From CAG-791 sp045546175 (GTDB taxonomy: Bacteria > Bacillota > Clostridia > Lachnospirales > Lachnospiraceae), in NCBI GenBank assembly GCA_045546175.1, contig JAZQCI010000045.1:1-64000 (forward strand): 64,000 bases of DNA. Direction: 5' to 3'. The notes under the pieces were generated by a model. That model was not told the DNA's origin and did not search any database. It saw nothing but the letters and a program-made list of their open reading frames with translations. Of this stretch, positions 15,688 to 24,238 are shown piece after piece. Position numbers and translations under genes: made by a program. Within the stretch, counting starts at the first letter, position 1. Each line of letters begins with the position of its first letter.

Positions 15688-17733
15688 CTAGATCGATCTG
15701 AAATCCAGCTGCCGCATGTGCGGCGTCTTAAAATCGGGATCGGACGCAAGGACCTCGTCCACATAGGCGGCAGCCTTTTTCATGATTGCGGAATCCTCAT
15801 AGATATCGGCCAGCACAAAGCCGAGCTCTCCGCTCTGCCTCTCGCCGAACAGGTCCCCGGGACCGCGCAGTTTAAGGTCCTCCTCCGCTATTTTGAATCC
15901 GTCATTTGTCTTTTCCAGGATCTCCAGCCTTTTCGGTTTGCCGGCGGAAGCGCTTTCTTCCGCGCTGCCGGTGTAGAGAAAAATACAGTAGGACTGCCAC
16001 TGTCCTCTCCCTACGCGCCCCCGGAGCTGATGGAGCTGCGACATGCCGAATCTCTCCGCGTTCTCGATCGCGATCACCGATGCGTTGGGGACGTCGATCC
16101 CGACCTCGATGACGGTTGTGGAGACCAGGATATCGGTCTGACCGCTGCCAAATCGATCCATGATCTCCGTCTTCTCGGCCGGCTTCATGCGGCCGTTCAG
16201 GGAATCGATGCGGATCCCCTGCGGAAAGATCTTCCTGAGTTTTTCCGTGTAATCCTGCACGTTTTCGAGGTCGCTCATCGCGCCTTCTTCCACTTCGGGG
16301 CAGATCACATAGGCCTGCCGCCCCTGTTTGATCTGTCCGTACATAAACTTATAGATCCGCCTTCGCTCGGTGGAAGCTATGGCCAGATTCTTGATCGGGA
16401 GTCTTCCGGCCGGCATCTCGTCCAGCACGGAGATTTGAAGGTCTCCGTACATGATGATGGCCAGCGTCCTGGGGATAGGGGTGGCGCTCATGACAAGGAC
16501 CGGAACGGCCTTCCCTTTCCCGGCGAGGCTCTCTCTCTGCCGGACGCCGAACCTGTGCTGCTCGTCCGTGATCACAAGGCCCAGGTCCGCGTATTCCACG
16601 CTGTCCTGGATCAGGGCGTGGGTGCCGATGATAATATCTGCCTCCCCGGAGGCGATCTTTTCATAAGCTTCTCTTCTGGCTTTTCCCTTTACCGATCCCG
16701 TCAGGAGGACCGGATTGATCGGCAGGCCATATCGCTCTTTGAGCCCGGTCAGGTTTTCCATATGCTGCCTGGCCAGCACTTCGGTGGGCGCCATAAGTGC
16801 CCCCTGCCTGTGGTTGGCGCTGCACAGCAAAAGAGCGAGAAAAGCGAGGATCGTCTTTCCCGAGCCGACGTCTCCCTGCAGCAGGCGGCTCATCACGTAG
16901 TCCCCGGTGAGATCTCTGCGGATCTCCTCCCAGGCCCTCTTCTGGGCTCCCGTAAGCGAATAAGGGAGCTTTTCGATCAGTTCGTCCGGCAGGCTCTCGG
17001 GGCGCATCGGAGTGTCATTGCGAAGGCCCTCGTTTTCTTTCTTTTTCTTTCTGATCCCCAGAATAAACTCGAAAAACTCGTCGAAGATCAGACGGCTCCT
17101 GGCTCTGCCCAGCTCTTCCATGCTGCCGGGATGATGGACGGCCCTTATGGCCGTATCCCGCGCGCACAGCCCCAGCCTTTCCCTGTCGCTCTCGGGCATA
17201 TAATCTTCAAATTCCGGAAGGCCTTCCAGCACCTGATCGACCAGCGCGCAGATCTGCTTGTTTTTAATGCCCTGAAACAGCGGGTAGACCGGCTGCAGCG
17301 TTCCTTCCAGGCTGTGGTAATCATCGCGCGTGTATACCCTCGGCTGTTCCATAAAGCGAAGACCCCTCGGGCTTTTCTTCATGACGCCCATGAAGACCCG
17401 CTGAGAGCCCGGCGGCAGATTTTTGACCATATAGGGCATATTGAAGAACGTGACCCTGCAGTCCCCGGTCGCGTCGGCCGCCTTAAAGTGGCATATGGAG
17501 CGCCCTCCCGCGCGGATATTGGAGCCTTTTCCGATCACAGTGAGCAGCAGGGCGCACTCCTGTCCCTCTTCCGCCGCGGACACCGCGCTCAGACTCACAT
17601 ATTTCTCGTATCGATAGGGGTAGTAGCTGACCAGGTCACCGGCTGTGTACAGCCCTTTTCCGGACAGGAGCTCTGCCGTCTTGGGACCGACCCTCTTGAG
17701 TTTTCCGACTTCTGTCTGAAGATTCATCTGCAT
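15688..17733 (-). CDS. recG: ATP-dependent DNA helicase RecG
   Basis: A 681-residue RecG, which remodels stalled replication forks and Holliday junctions. An N-terminal wedge/OB domain (about residues 1-240) precedes the helicase core: Walker A GDVGSGKT near residue 290, DEQHRFG as the DExH-type box, SATPIPRTLA, and the VIEVGIDVPNA and QLRGRVGRG motifs. The length is normal. ATG at 17733 and 17727 are both possible, the second being better spaced from AGG. It is downstream of the fakA-like gene, an order common in Firmicutes. Confidence 0.97.
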   Translation of the reverse strand: MQMNLQTEVGKLKRVGPKTAELLSGKGLYTAGDLVSYYPYRYEKYVSLSAVSAAEEGQECALLLTVIGKGSNIRAGGRSICHFKAADATGDCRVTFFNMPYMVKNLPPGSQRVFMGVMKKSPRGLRFMEQPRVYTRDDYHSLEGTLQPVYPLFQGIKNKQICALVDQVLEGLPEFEDYMPESDRERLGLCARDTAIRAVHHPGSMEELGRARSRLIFDEFFEFILGIRKKKKENEGLRNDTPMRPESLPDELIEKLPYSLTGAQKRAWEEIRRDLTGDYVMSRLLQGDVGSGKTILAFLALLLCSANHRQGALMAPTEVLARQHMENLTGLKERYGLPINPVLLTGSVKGKARREAYEKIASGEADIIIGTHALIQDSVEYADLGLVITDEQHRFGVRQRESLAGKGKAVPVLVMSATPIPRTLAIIMYGDLQISVLDEMPAGRLPIKNLAIASTERRRIYKFMYGQIKQGRQAYVICPEVEEGAMSDLENVQDYTEKLRKIFPQGIRIDSLNGRMKPAEKTEIMDRFGSGQTDILVSTTVIEVGIDVPNASVIAIENAERFGMSQLHQLRGRVGRGQWQSYCIFLYTGSAEESASAGKPKRLEILEKTNDGFKIAEEDLKLRGPGDLFGERQSGELGFVLADIYEDSAIMKKAAAYVDEVLASDPDFKTPHMRQLDFRSI

Positions 17734-17743
17734 TTACCTAAAG

Positions 17744-17772
17744 AGACCGGATGCCTTCGCAGCATCCGGTCT
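17744..17772 (-). terminator. Hairpin between fakA-like gene and recG
   Basis: AGACCGGATGC and GCATCCGGTCT form an 11-bp stem around a 7-base loop, 40 bases after the fakA stop. Only CTTTAGG follows on the minus strand, so it is at best a weak terminator. It may tune recG expression. Confidence 0.4.
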
Positions 17773-17812
17773 GTAAATTGTCTGGATCAATATACCGTCA
17801 TCTGTCCCTGGC

Positions 17813-19522
17813 TCATTCAGCAGACAAAATATAGAAGTAAATAGGCTGTCCGCCGTACTGAAGTTCCACGTCACAGGAAGGGAAGGCCTCGGCCGCTCTG
17901 CTTCTGAGCTTTTCGGCGTCCTCTTCCGTAATACTTTCGCCGTAATAGATACTGATGATCTCGGTATCATCCTCCACGATCTTTTTAAGAGATTCAAATG
18001 TTACATCTTCTACGCTGCTCCCGGTCGTCAGGATCCCTTCGTCGCCGATTCCCATGATATCGCCTTCGTGGATCGCAATGCCTCCGATCTCCGTGTCGCG
18101 CACGGCATAGGTGATCTCCGCGCTGTGCACGGTGCCGATCTCCTCGAACATGTTGGCCTTGTTGGCTTCCGCGTCCAGGTCGGGCATGTAGTTGATCACG
18201 GCGGTGATCCCCTGCGGAACGGTCGTTGTGGGAACGACCACGACCTTCTTGTCTTTCGTCAGGGAAGCCGCCTGATTGGCTGCCATGATGATATTCTTGT
18301 TGTTGGGAAGGACGAAGATCACGTCCGCGTTGACGCTCTCGATCGCCTTGAGCACATCGTCGGTACTGGGGTTCATCGTCTGCCCGCCGCTGATCACATA
18401 GTCCACGCCCAGGCCCTTGAAAATCTCTTTAATACCCTCTCCGACGGATACCGTTATAAACCCGACGTCCTTTCTGGGCTGCGGAGCCGCCTTCGGTTCC
18501 TCGGGCTTTTCTTTCTCTTTGGCGGTCTCGACCGGCTTGGACTCGCTCTTTGCGGGCGCCGGATTCTTCGCTGAAGTTTCCGCCTCTTTGAGGTTTATGA
18601 GCCTCACTTCGCCCAGTTCGCCGAACTTCTGGCTTCTCTGGATGATCAGACCGGGGTCGTTGGTCTGCACCTTGACGTGAAGGATATCGCCCTCCATCGC
18701 GCACTTGACGCGGTCTCCGAGAGACTTGAGGAACTCCAGATATTCTTTCTGGTCCCTGGAAGAAGGCTTCTTGCTCATAAGGACCGTCATTCTCATCTTA
18801 TAGATGAAGCGAAGAGCCTCTGCCTCCGGCGTCTCGTTCTCGGGTTCTGCCTCTGCCCTGGCTTCTTCCTTCTCCAGAAGAGCACTGTAATCGATTTCTT
18901 TTCCAAGGAAGCGGTCGTACGCGCCCTTCATGACCTGTACGAGTCCCTGTCCGCCCGAGTCAACTACTCCCGCCTCCTTGAGGACAGGCAGCAGCTCCGG
19001 GGTGTGTGCGAGGACCTTCTCGGCCTCTTCCAGGACAGCTCCGAGGAAGAGCTCGAGATTCTCTTCTCCCGCATCTGCCAGCTCTCTTGATTTGAGAGCG
19101 GCACCCTTGGCAACGGTCAGGATAGTCCCTTCCTTGGGCTTCATGACCGCCTTATAGGCTGTCTCGACAGCTCTGTCAAATGCTTCTGCAAGTACGGGGA
19201 TCGTGAGTACTGTCTCCGATTTCGCAACCTTGCCGAATCCGCGGATCAGCTGAGAGAGAATGACACCGGAGTTTCCTCTTGCGCCTCGCAGAGAGCCGGA
19301 GGACATCGCCTTGCAGATATCCTTCATGCTGTCCAGATTTCCCAGTGCCGAGACTTCATTCACGGCCGATTTGATCGTGAGAGTCATATTCGTGCCGGTA
19401 TCGCCGTCGGGCACCGGAAATACATTCAGTTCGTTGATCCACTCTTTATTAGCTTCCAAATTGGCTGCACCGGCAAAAAACATTTCTGCCAGGAGCCTTG
19501 CATCTATTGTGCTGGTCGTCAC
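17813..19522 (-). CDS. fakA: DAK2/DegV-domain protein, fatty acid kinase FakA-like (YloV)
   Basis: A 569-residue protein. The N-terminal DhaL-type kinase domain has NVFPVPDGDTGTNMTLT and GARGNSGVILSQLIRG. A linker rich in Lys, Glu, Ala and Pro at about residues 335-365 precedes a C-terminal DegV-like domain. FakA phosphorylates fatty acids held by FakB (DegV) proteins for use in phospholipids. The GTG at 19522 is chosen because AGGAGG lies 8 bases upstream; an upstream TTG would overlap that site. It follows the Asp23-like gene, the usual yloU-yloV order. Confidence 0.88.
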   Translation of the reverse strand: MTTSTIDARLLAEMFFAGAANLEANKEWINELNVFPVPDGDTGTNMTLTIKSAVNEVSALGNLDSMKDICKAMSSGSLRGARGNSGVILSQLIRGFGKVAKSETVLTIPVLAEAFDRAVETAYKAVMKPKEGTILTVAKGAALKSRELADAGEENLELFLGAVLEEAEKVLAHTPELLPVLKEAGVVDSGGQGLVQVMKGAYDRFLGKEIDYSALLEKEEARAEAEPENETPEAEALRFIYKMRMTVLMSKKPSSRDQKEYLEFLKSLGDRVKCAMEGDILHVKVQTNDPGLIIQRSQKFGELGEVRLINLKEAETSAKNPAPAKSESKPVETAKEKEKPEEPKAAPQPRKDVGFITVSVGEGIKEIFKGLGVDYVISGGQTMNPSTDDVLKAIESVNADVIFVLPNNKNIIMAANQAASLTKDKKVVVVPTTTVPQGITAVINYMPDLDAEANKANMFEEIGTVHSAEITYAVRDTEIGGIAIHEGDIMGIGDEGILTTGSSVEDVTFESLKKIVEDDTEIISIYYGESITEEDAEKLRSRAAEAFPSCDVELQYGGQPIYFYILSAE

Positions 19523-19567
19523 CGCATCTTCCTCCTGCAAATTACGATAATTTGTTCAAACACGTGC

Positions 19568-19930
19568 TCAGTCGATGACGCGCACGCCTTCTACATAAAC
19601 ATTGATCTTTTCAACCTCAAGCCCGGTGAAATCTTCCACCCGGTAGGAGACAGAGGAGACCAGATTGTCAGCAACAGCCATAATATTGACCCCGTAAGAG
19701 ACGATCACATGAAAATCGATCTCGAGCTTTCCCTTGCCGTTGAGAGTCACATTGATTCCTTTCGTCATGCTCTCTCTCTTGAGAAGGCTGGCAAATCCCT
19801 CTTTACTGTTGACGGAAGCCATACCTACAATGCCGAAGCATTCGTTTGCCACATTCCCTGCGTACTGCGCGATCACTTCTGTATCGACGCTTATGTTACC
19901 CATATGTGTATTCATTAAAAATGTCTTCAA
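19568..19930 (-). CDS. Asp23/Gls24 family protein (YloU-like)
   Basis: A 120-residue Asp23/Gls24 protein. The central KGINVTLNGKGKLEIDFHV and the C-terminal FTGLEVEKINVYVEGV are typical. Members are membrane-peripheral proteins linked to envelope homeostasis; the exact role is unclear. The start is probably TTG at 19930, since AAAGGAGAA is 8 bases upstream, while the first ATG is 22 bases from it. It precedes fakA, as in many Firmicutes. Confidence 0.85.
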   Translation of the reverse strand: MKTFLMNTHMGNISVDTEVIAQYAGNVANECFGIVGMASVNSKEGFASLLKRESMTKGINVTLNGKGKLEIDFHVIVSYGVNIMAVADNLVSSVSYRVEDFTGLEVEKINVYVEGVRVID

Positions 19931-20042
19931 AGGCCGTTCTCCTTTCAGAGCCGCACAGGCGGCCGTTATAGTGATCTGAACCGGTACCGCGCTAAGCGTC
20001 CGTTGGCGCTGGCTCACTAAAGTACACGGTAAATCAATATAG

Positions 20043-20071
20043 ATTATAACCTCAATCCTGCGAAAAGAAAA
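20043..20071 (-). promoter_or_regulatory. Candidate promoter of the yloU-fakA-recG operon
   Basis: A perfect -10 box TATAAT (20043-20048) on the minus strand. At 17 bases the -35 is only TTTTCT, so strength is uncertain. Position, about 110 bases before yloU and divergent from the rpmB promoter, is sensible. Confidence 0.45.
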
Positions 20072-20125
20072 GGATGTATTGCCCCGCTCTTATTCAATAT
20101 TCCTCAGAATTCGGTTATTTTTTTC

Positions 20126-20154
20126 TTGCATTCACGAATCATTTTTGATACTAT
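20126..20154 (+). promoter_or_regulatory. Promoter of rpmB
   Basis: TTGCAT (20126-20131), a 17-base spacer and TACTAT (20149-20154), about 45 bases before the rpmB start codon. Confidence 0.6.
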
Positions 20155-20198
20155 ACAAATGTTGTAGACCCGAATATGTATGTTAGGAGGTGTTTAAG

Positions 20199-20387
20199 AT
20201 GGCAAAATGTGATATCTGCGGCAAGGGCGCTCATTTTGGAAATAACGTCAGCCATTCTCATAGAAGATCCAACAGAATCTGGAATTCCAACATCCAGAAA
20301 GTCGCTGTGAACGTTAACGGCGCTAAGAAGAGAATGCATGTCTGCACCAGCTGCCTGAGATCCGGCAAGGTCGAGCGTGCTATCTGA
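20199..20387 (+). CDS. rpmB: 50S ribosomal protein L28
   Basis: A 62-residue L28 of the zinc-ribbon (C+) type, with MAKCDICGK at the start and CTSCLRSGKVERAI at the end giving two CxxC pairs. The ATG at 20199 has GGAGG six bases upstream; an in-frame ATG 9 bases earlier would overlap that site. It is a single-gene unit with its own promoter and a strong terminator. Confidence 0.97.
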   Translation: MAKCDICGKGAHFGNNVSHSHRRSNRIWNSNIQKVAVNVNGAKKRMHVCTSCLRSGKVERAI

Positions 20388-20444
20388 TAGCCGCCTAATC
20401 TTTGGTCAGTCTCACAGCCCGCATTGATTATGTTGAGCTTAACG

Positions 20445-20485
20445 AAATAAGATCACCGCTGCTATGCAGTGGTGATCTTATTTTT
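20445..20485 (+). terminator. Intrinsic terminator of rpmB
   Basis: AATAAGATCACCGCTG pairs with CAGTGGTGATCTTATT (one G-U) around a 5-base loop and ends in TTTTT. The flanking A-run means it could also act for minus-strand transcription coming from the epimerase gene. Confidence 0.88.
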
Positions 20486-20493
20486 GTGCGAAG

Positions 20494-20638
20494 CAATGAG
20501 CCATGCGCGGACAGGATGTCGAACGAACAGCGAGAGCTTGCTCTCAGATGGACGTTCGGCAGACTGGACGCATACGGCGAATGCCGCGACAGGTCACAAG
20601 CTGTGTAACGGCTTGTGACCTGTCGGCATGGCTCATTG
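20494..20638. repeat. Hairpin repeat family B, long copy
   Basis: 145 bases bounded by inverted CAATGAGCCATGC and GCATGGCTCATTG. Inside are further perfect palindromes: GACAGGTCACAAGC/GCTTGTGACCTGTC, GTCGAACG/CGTTCGGC with one G-U pair, and the apex GAGAGCTTGCTCTC. The same ends and apex recur at 37396-37486. It fills most of the gap between rpmB and the epimerase; no gene is apparent in it. Confidence 0.8.
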
Positions 20639-20660
20639 TTCAAAATGTCATTTATCTCTC

Positions 20661-21713
20661 TTATCTCTCACTTCTGAGCCAGCTCTCAAGTCTCTTGTAC
20701 ATCCACACAAGATCGTGCTGCGGTCTCCAGCCGAGCGCCTCTATTTTGGAAATATCCATCTTGAGGAAACTGGGCGCCGGATACCGGGACGCATCTCCGT
20801 TCTCATCCACCCTGACAATGATCCTGCCCCCGGCGACTTCCCGGGCGACCATCTCTCCCATTTCAAAAATAGAACAGTAAGTTGACGGATTTGCCGCGTT
20901 GTAGGTCTGTCCGGGTTCCCCCTTCAGAAGAACTGTGAGGATCGCCGTGACGGCCTGCGCGGTATACAGGTAGGGATGCCGGCTGGTTCCCTTGGTGGCA
21001 AGGACTATATCCTCTCCGTTTATGGCGTTTCTTGTCATCATGGCAAATACCCGGCGGTCATTATAATCGACGCCCGGGCCGAAGGTCTGGGCAAGTCGGA
21101 CGCTCATTGCCGGGATCCCGAATTCCTGCGCGTAACTGGTGCAGAGCATTTCGCACATTCTCTTGCTCTCGGGATAGCAGCTCCTGACCTTGGACAGATC
21201 GACGGTGCCGAGTGTATTCTCATCCAGCAGCTTCTCTTCTCTCACTTCCCCGAAAGCTTCCATACTCGAGAGGAACACAAAACCTTTGGTCGTTGTCTCC
21301 CTGGCCTTTTCGAGCAGGCCGATGGTCCCTTCCAGAGATGTTCTGATGACCTTTGTGGGGTGCGCCGTCATAAACGCGCTCGCGGTGGGACATGCGCCGT
21401 GGATCCAGTATTCCGTATTCTGCGGCACCTCCGGGAGGTCTTCCATCGTCCCCTTGAGCAGAGTCAGCTCCGGGGCGCCCGTGAGATCACCGAAAACTCT
21501 TTCCGCTTTCTCCGGATCTCTGATGACGGCACAGATATGAAGGCCCAGTCCGCGCTTTCTCGACGCGTGGATGAGCGCGTGGATCGCGGTCATTCCGATC
21601 AGTCCCGTGGATCCCGTCACTACTATGGTGCTGCCTGCTAATCTCTCCCAGGGAAGGGGCTCGTTCGAGATCCATTCCATATCTTCTTCGAATATATGAG
21701 ATCTTTCAGTCAT
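20661..21713 (-). CDS. NAD-dependent nucleotide-sugar epimerase/dehydratase (SDR)
   Basis: A 350-residue extended short-chain dehydrogenase. The NAD site VVTGSTGLIGMTA starts near residue 31, and the catalytic YPESK has the usual Y-x3-K spacing, with SSMEAFGE upstream as the Ser-bearing strand. The C-terminal ISKIEALGW is typical of nucleotide-sugar epimerases. The substrate is unknown. It is 13 bases after the TarI-like cytidylyltransferase, so a CDP-linked sugar or alditol is a reasonable guess, for use in a surface polymer together with the LicD and glycosyltransferase encoded upstream. Confidence 0.85.
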   Translation of the reverse strand: MTERSHIFEEDMEWISNEPLPWERLAGSTIVVTGSTGLIGMTAIHALIHASRKRGLGLHICAVIRDPEKAERVFGDLTGAPELTLLKGTMEDLPEVPQNTEYWIHGACPTASAFMTAHPTKVIRTSLEGTIGLLEKARETTTKGFVFLSSMEAFGEVREEKLLDENTLGTVDLSKVRSCYPESKRMCEMLCTSYAQEFGIPAMSVRLAQTFGPGVDYNDRRVFAMMTRNAINGEDIVLATKGTSRHPYLYTAQAVTAILTVLLKGEPGQTYNAANPSTYCSIFEMGEMVAREVAGGRIIVRVDENGDASRYPAPSFLKMDISKIEALGWRPQHDLVWMYKRLESWLRSER

Positions 21714-21726
21714 TTTTTCTCCTCTC

Positions 21727-22455
21727 TCATACTCCGAAGATCTGGGAGTTCTCTCTGGCGTCTACCATGGCCCTGAAAATATAGTAATCACTGGGCGTGG
21801 TGATCTTGATATTCTCCGGCTTTCCCTGGACCGTGTACAGCTTATATCCGTAGTGCTTCATGAGGCTCGCGGAATCGATAAAGCCTCCGGACGCCTCAGG
21901 GTCCTGCCTCATCTTATTGTGTACGCCGAGGATCTGGCCGAGGCGAAAGCTCTGCGGCGCCCTGGCCAGTTCGCACTTCGACCTGTCGATGATGGTCCCG
22001 ACTGCGCCGGTCTCGTCTTTCATCGTGATCGTCTCGATAGCCGCCGTCACGGTGATCGCGGTGCCCCGCTCTTTAACGCCCCTGATATTGGCGGTGATCG
22101 TCTCCTCGTCGATAAGAGGCCTTACGCCGTCGTGGATCAGCACGATATCATCCTCGTTGTAAAACTGAGCCGCGGCGCAAAGGCCGTTATAAATAGACTC
22201 CTGGCCGCTGGCGCCGCCGGGAACCACTTTTTTGACCTTCTTCAGATTGTACTTCCTGATCAGTTCCCACATGTAGTCGATCCAGCTTTCCAGCATCACG
22301 ACTACAATGCCGTCGATCTCGGGGTGACTTTCAAAAGCTTCGAGCGTGTAGATGATAATGGGCTTTCCGTAAAGCTCGAGGAACTGTTTAGGCCTTGTCC
22401 GCGTGTTCATTCTCTGGCCTGTTCCTCCAGCAAAGATCACCGCGACATTGCTCAT
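21727..22455 (-). CDS. tarI: IspD/TarI-family cytidylyltransferase, probably ribitol-5-phosphate type
   Basis: A 242-residue CTP-dependent transferase with FAGGTGQRMNTRTRPKQF and the C-terminal NIKITTPSDYYI. The pieces KPIIIYT, HDGVRPL and NIKITTP resemble TarI (CDP-ribitol formation) more than IspD of the isoprenoid pathway (HDAARP). Context agrees: LicD, a glycosyltransferase and an epimerase flank it. TarJ, the usual ribulose-5-phosphate reductase partner, is absent, so CDP-ribitol is not certain; another alditol phosphate is possible. Its ATG overlaps the gerW stop (ATGA), so the two are translationally coupled. Confidence 0.78.
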   Translation of the reverse strand: MSNVAVIFAGGTGQRMNTRTRPKQFLELYGKPIIIYTLEAFESHPEIDGIVVVMLESWIDYMWELIRKYNLKKVKKVVPGGASGQESIYNGLCAAAQFYNEDDIVLIHDGVRPLIDEETITANIRGVKERGTAITVTAAIETITMKDETGAVGTIIDRSKCELARAPQSFRLGQILGVHNKMRQDPEASGGFIDSASLMKHYGYKLYTVQGKPENIKITTPSDYYIFRAMVDARENSQIFGV

Positions 22456-22892
22456 TTCTGTTCACCCGCTTCTTTTACAGCCACATCGCGGACCTCCGCC
22501 TCGGGGAACGCCGCCTTGACGGCTTCTTCATCGGATACCATGCCGCTGTTTCTCTTCTTTCCCTGGAGCTTGTCGATCACATCCGGGATCATATCGACGA
22601 TCTTGGTGATCGCGGTCTGGTCCTTGATATTGACCACCTTGGTCTGCCCGTCCTTTATGATCATTACTGCAGTAGGGGTCATCTTGGCTGAGAAACCGCC
22701 GGCGCCCTTGTCCTTGTGATCCGTTCCGTCAGAACCTGCGCCGCAGCCGATCGACACGTCGGAGAGCGGGATGATGATCTGCTCGCCAATCCTCACAGGT
22801 GCTCCTACAACGGTCTTGGACGTGAGAATGCCTTCGGCTCCGTCCATAAGCGATTTGACTACTGTTGTGATATTGTTCTTTTCTTCAGCCAT
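22452..22892 (-). CDS. gerW: GerW family protein (YtfJ)
   Basis: A 146-residue GerW/YtfJ protein. KSLMDGAEGILTSKTVVG at the start, the glycine-rich DVSIGCGAGSDG and the KMTPTAVMII segment are all family marks. In Bacillus it is a spore inner-membrane protein needed for germination, but homologs occur in Clostridia that are not known to sporulate, so sporulation cannot be concluded from it. Start at 22892 has GAGGAACTGAA upstream. It follows ytfI, its usual partner, and is coupled to the cytidylyltransferase by a 4-base overlap. Confidence 0.92.
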   Translation of the reverse strand: MAEEKNNITTVVKSLMDGAEGILTSKTVVGAPVRIGEQIIIPLSDVSIGCGAGSDGTDHKDKGAGGFSAKMTPTAVMIIKDGQTKVVNIKDQTAITKIVDMIPDVIDKLQGKKRNSGMVSDEEAVKAAFPEAEVRDVAVKEAGEQK

Positions 22893-22989
22893 TTCAGTTC
22901 CTCTTTCTTTGCTTTGCAGCATGAAACTTTATACTACAGGTTTCATTTTATATGACAGACGACAATGTCTGCAATGATCAGTTGCGGCC

Positions 22990-23784
22990 TCACTTCAGTT
23001 TTGTCTTTACCTTCAGCAGTTTCTTAAATACCTTTTGACAGTCCTTGTCGAAGATCAGCGGTACCGCCTCTTTGACGGGCACGAAGATCTGAATTCTCCC
23101 CGCTGCCGCTGCTTCGAGATTGCAGCGGTACAGGTCCCATTCCGTCTCCAGGTTCAAATGGTCATCGGCAAAAGGCTTGAGCACCGAATACGCGATATTC
23201 ATATTGCCGTTGAGACAAGGGTCGTTCAGACCTATATTCCCGGACAGCTTCCACATCTGCGGGACTACGTGCCCCACGATCCTGCCAATTCGTACCTTGA
23301 CTTTTTCCCAGGCCCTTCTGCCGCATCGCCCCGTCAGCACCCGGTGTACATAATCGATGAGATCGAGGATCTTTTCCACCTTGGCGCTAAGATCGTCCAG
23401 TTTGTCACAGAGCGACCTCGTATCTTTTTCTTCTTCTTTCTCTTCCTCCGGCTCTTTCGGCTTCTCTTCTTCCTCCGTCTTCTTCTCGAGTCCCATGGAC
23501 CAGACCTCTTTTCCGAAGACCTTCAGAGAGACGATCTTTTTAGCCGGAAAGACAGCGGCAACCTTGATCAATCCCCCAAGCCACGAGACGTCGAAGTTTA
23601 CATCCGACCGCTCCTTGAGGACCGCCACCGGGAATTCTTCATGGCATTCCGGGTCGGAAACTCCTGCCCTCCCTTTGTAGCGGAAAGGTACAAAGAGAAC
23701 AAGAAGAAGCACGATAAGCACAAGAACCAGCAGGATCAGCAGGATGATCCCGATCCATTTTAAAACAGTAAGAAGTATTGCCAT
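22990..23784 (-). CDS. DUF2953 membrane-anchored protein (YtfI-like)
   Basis: A 264-residue protein with one strongly hydrophobic segment at residues 4-31 (a long run of Leu, Ile and Val), a highly charged Glu/Lys linker around residues 100-125, and the DUF2953 core ending with NIGLNDPCLNGNMNIAYSV. It is the common neighbour of gerW/ytfJ. The function is unknown; a role with GerW is inferred from conserved pairing. The ATG at 23784 has GGAGG and lies just inside the preceding gene's end region. Confidence 0.82.
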   Translation of the reverse strand: MAILLTVLKWIGIILLILLVLVLIVLLLVLFVPFRYKGRAGVSDPECHEEFPVAVLKERSDVNFDVSWLGGLIKVAAVFPAKKIVSLKVFGKEVWSMGLEKKTEEEEKPKEPEEEKEEEKDTRSLCDKLDDLSAKVEKILDLIDYVHRVLTGRCGRRAWEKVKVRIGRIVGHVVPQMWKLSGNIGLNDPCLNGNMNIAYSVLKPFADDHLNLETEWDLYRCNLEAAAAGRIQIFVPVKEAVPLIFDKDCQKVFKKLLKVKTKLK

Positions 23785-23794
23785 GTCCGCCTCC

Positions 23795-24232
23795 TCACTC
23801 TTTCTCTTGTTCTGCGCTGTTCTGACCGGCTTCGCCTCCGAAAGCAAAAGCCGTTTCTCCGTCCGGGAGGAGATTCTGCGGCGCGGCGTGGGCGGGATAG
23901 ATGATCCTCGTTCCGTGCGGAAACAGATAGGCTCTCACATCTGCGCTCCCCGTGTGATCATAGGCCTCCTGGACGAGGTCTCTCACCATTTCCACCGCCT
24001 CGATCATTCCCTCCGCGATCCCGATGATATAAGGGGGATATTTCTTGTAATACGGCTGCTGCAGGTTCACACAGTGCAGTATTTCCAGCTGATTGGCACC
24101 GGGTCCCGGGATCGAAGGACTCAGGCAGATCACGTAGATCGTAAACTGTCCCGCCCCGGAAATCAGATTCCTCTTCACTTTTTCCGGATCATGTATAGAT
24201 GGTCCCACATAGAGATTTTTCAAAAAATACAT
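23795..24232 (-). CDS. Uncharacterised 145-residue protein
   Basis: I do not recognise this protein. It has no signal peptide or transmembrane segment. The N-terminal half is mixed alpha/beta (ISGAGQFTIYVICLS, QLEILHCVN), the middle is helical (GIAEGMIEAVEMVRDLVQEAYDHTG), and the tail is low-complexity (Gly, Ala, Gln, Glu). It lies 6 bases after the glycosyltransferase gene and 10 before ytfI, tightly packed in the operon, which supports it being a real gene. Confidence 0.7.
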   Translation of the reverse strand: MYFLKNLYVGPSIHDPEKVKRNLISGAGQFTIYVICLSPSIPGPGANQLEILHCVNLQQPYYKKYPPYIIGIAEGMIEAVEMVRDLVQEAYDHTGSADVRAYLFPHGTRIIYPAHAAPQNLLPDGETAFAFGGEAGQNSAEQEKE

Positions 24233-24238
24233 ACCGGC

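Noticed and set aside
15718..17844. 708-codon plus-strand open frame opposite recG
   Set aside because: Antisense shadow of a gene with all RecG helicase motifs; composition is skewed and no start signal is present.
21727..22455. Reading as IspD of the MEP pathway
   Set aside because: HDGVRPL and NIKITTP are closer to TarI, and neighbours are surface-glycan genes. IspD is not fully excluded.
22452..22892. GerW as proof of sporulation
   Set aside because: Homologs exist in Clostridia not known to form spores, and no other sporulation gene is in the window.
22923..22989. Sigma-E/G type sporulation promoter before gerW
   Set aside because: A CATATAA element is present but no fitting -35 at the right distance.
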